Assembly (NCBI GenBank): GCA_016870035.1
Contig: VGCJ01000014.1
Coordinates: 1 to 35,524 of the forward strand
Length of the DNA stretch: 35,524 bases
From: Alphaproteobacteria bacterium
Lineage (GTDB): Bacteria > Pseudomonadota > Alphaproteobacteria > Rhizobiales > Beijerinckiaceae
Direction of reading: 5' to 3'
Positions 35,025 through 35,524 of this stretch are shown piece after piece. Within the stretch, counting starts at the first letter, position 1. Each line of letters opens with the position of its first letter. A program made the position numbers and the translations under genes. Below the pieces are notes generated by a model. That model made no database searches. It was not told where the DNA came from and saw only the letters and a program-made list of their open reading frames with translations.

Positions 35025-35524
35025 TTAGGCCACTGCATCCATAAGAAGAACCTCAGCGGGGTAGGAGCGATCTGTTTGTTCCTGCCCCGTTTTGTTTCGT
35101 CTTGTGAACGATGGTGGATGCATCGCATCAAAAAGAATTTTGGCGGATGCATAATCCAATTGTTCGAGCACATCGATCGCGCCACCGGGTCGTAATTTCA
35201 AAACTGGATCAACACCGATGAGATTGAGCAGAAGGGGGATGTCTTTCTTATCCATCCCCAATGATAGACCGGCCAAAGTGGCAATCGCCCCATCGGGATG
35301 ATCAAGTTGGGAGCGCAAAGTGGACATTGAGGTGCTCATTCCAGAGCTTGCCGCTACGGCCGAGAGAACATCATCGCGATCGCCGCGTTCAATCGCATGG
35401 GTGAGCGAGGTTGGTAGAGCACAGCGTGGCTTATCCTGATATTGGCTAAGATTGGCTTCCTCTAACGCTTCTCTGATCAACATTGTTCTTTGTGTGGCCG
35501 TGGCGTTTTCGAAAAGTCTGGCGC
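35025..35524 (-). CDS. DUF2336-like protein, 5' end outside the window
   Basis: The frame runs open from the right edge (ARLFENATATQRTML) to the stop at 35025, at least 166 residues, so the gene begins beyond base 35524; the ATG at 35483 is internal. The sequence IREALEEANLSQ, then HAIERGDRDDVLSAVAASSGMS, LAGLSLGMDKKDIPLLLNLIG and AIDVLEQLDYASAKILFDAM resembles the helical-repeat DUF2336 proteins of alphaproteobacteria. The last thirty residues are basic and variable. Function is unknown and the family name rests on likeness only. Confidence 0.6.
   Translation of the reverse strand, partial: ARLFENATATQRTMLIREALEEANLSQYQDKPRCALPTSLTHAIERGDRDDVLSAVAASSGMSTSMSTLRSQLDHPDGAIATLAGLSLGMDKKDIPLLLNLIGVDPVLKLRPGGAIDVLEQLDYASAKILFDAMHPPSFTRRNKTGQEQTDRSYPAEVLLMDAVA

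Overview
This window looks like a stretch of core chromosome from an alphaproteobacterium, most likely of the order Hyphomicrobiales (Rhizobiales). The evidence is a set of gene blocks familiar from that order: uvrC-pgsA-moaD-moaE; lgt-midA-pgeF facing ubiK-ybjN-proC; sufE beside a DUF5330-like gene; and a membrane histidine kinase followed by a peptidoglycan-binding protein and DUF1491. Proteins restricted to or typical of this group also occur (Tim44-like and extensin-like proteins, Omp25/31-type barrels, DUF2336). I cannot name the genus. GC content looks moderate (roughly low to mid 50s percent, judged by eye). I see no tRNA, rRNA, CRISPR array, prophage or insertion sequence.

Layout. 1-1620: a gene coding MTA phosphorylase fused to adenine phosphoribosyltransferase, a two-step purine salvage enzyme in one polypeptide. 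1636-4168 (minus): ychF, pth and rplY, all linked to translation. 4365-5456 (minus): a TakP-type TRAP solute-binding protein without its membrane subunits, divergent from an iron-type alcohol dehydrogenase (5577-6707). 6782-8685: superoxide dismutase, then divergent msrB and an isochorismatase-family hydrolase, an oxidative-stress cluster. 8700-13188: modA (minus), then uvrC, pgsA, moaD, moaE, so molybdate binding and molybdopterin synthase lie close together. 13250-15137: a Gly/Phe-rich Tim44-like membrane protein and an extensin-like lipoprotein. 15145-18786 (minus): a 1213-residue fused HyuA-HyuB 5-oxoprolinase, divergent from a secreted RNase T2 (18960-19646). 19720-22835: rlmJ, a glutathione S-transferase, and two outer-membrane barrel genes.

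23033-29564: a pteridine-reductase-like SDR meets pgeF-midA-lgt tail to tail; across the lgt promoter lie ubiK, a YbjN-like gene, proC, a TetR regulator and csaA. 29591-33398: sufE and a DUF5330-like gene (minus), then a histidine kinase, a peptidoglycan-binding membrane protein whose start overlaps the kinase stop, and DUF1491. 33446-34508: a malate/lactate dehydrogenase-family gene broken by an in-frame stop and a single-base frameshift. 34686-35524: a small ABM-like protein and the 3' part of a DUF2336-like gene that runs off the window.

The strongest unusual items are the MTAP-APT fusion with an internal start signal, the decayed Ldh-family gene with two defined lesions, the dyad-rich 120-bp space between the 5-oxoprolinase and RNase T2 genes, the paired GTTAAC sites two helical turns apart in front of the kinase operon, and several compact or orphan terminator-like hairpins. 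I found no clear undescribed defence or mobile system.
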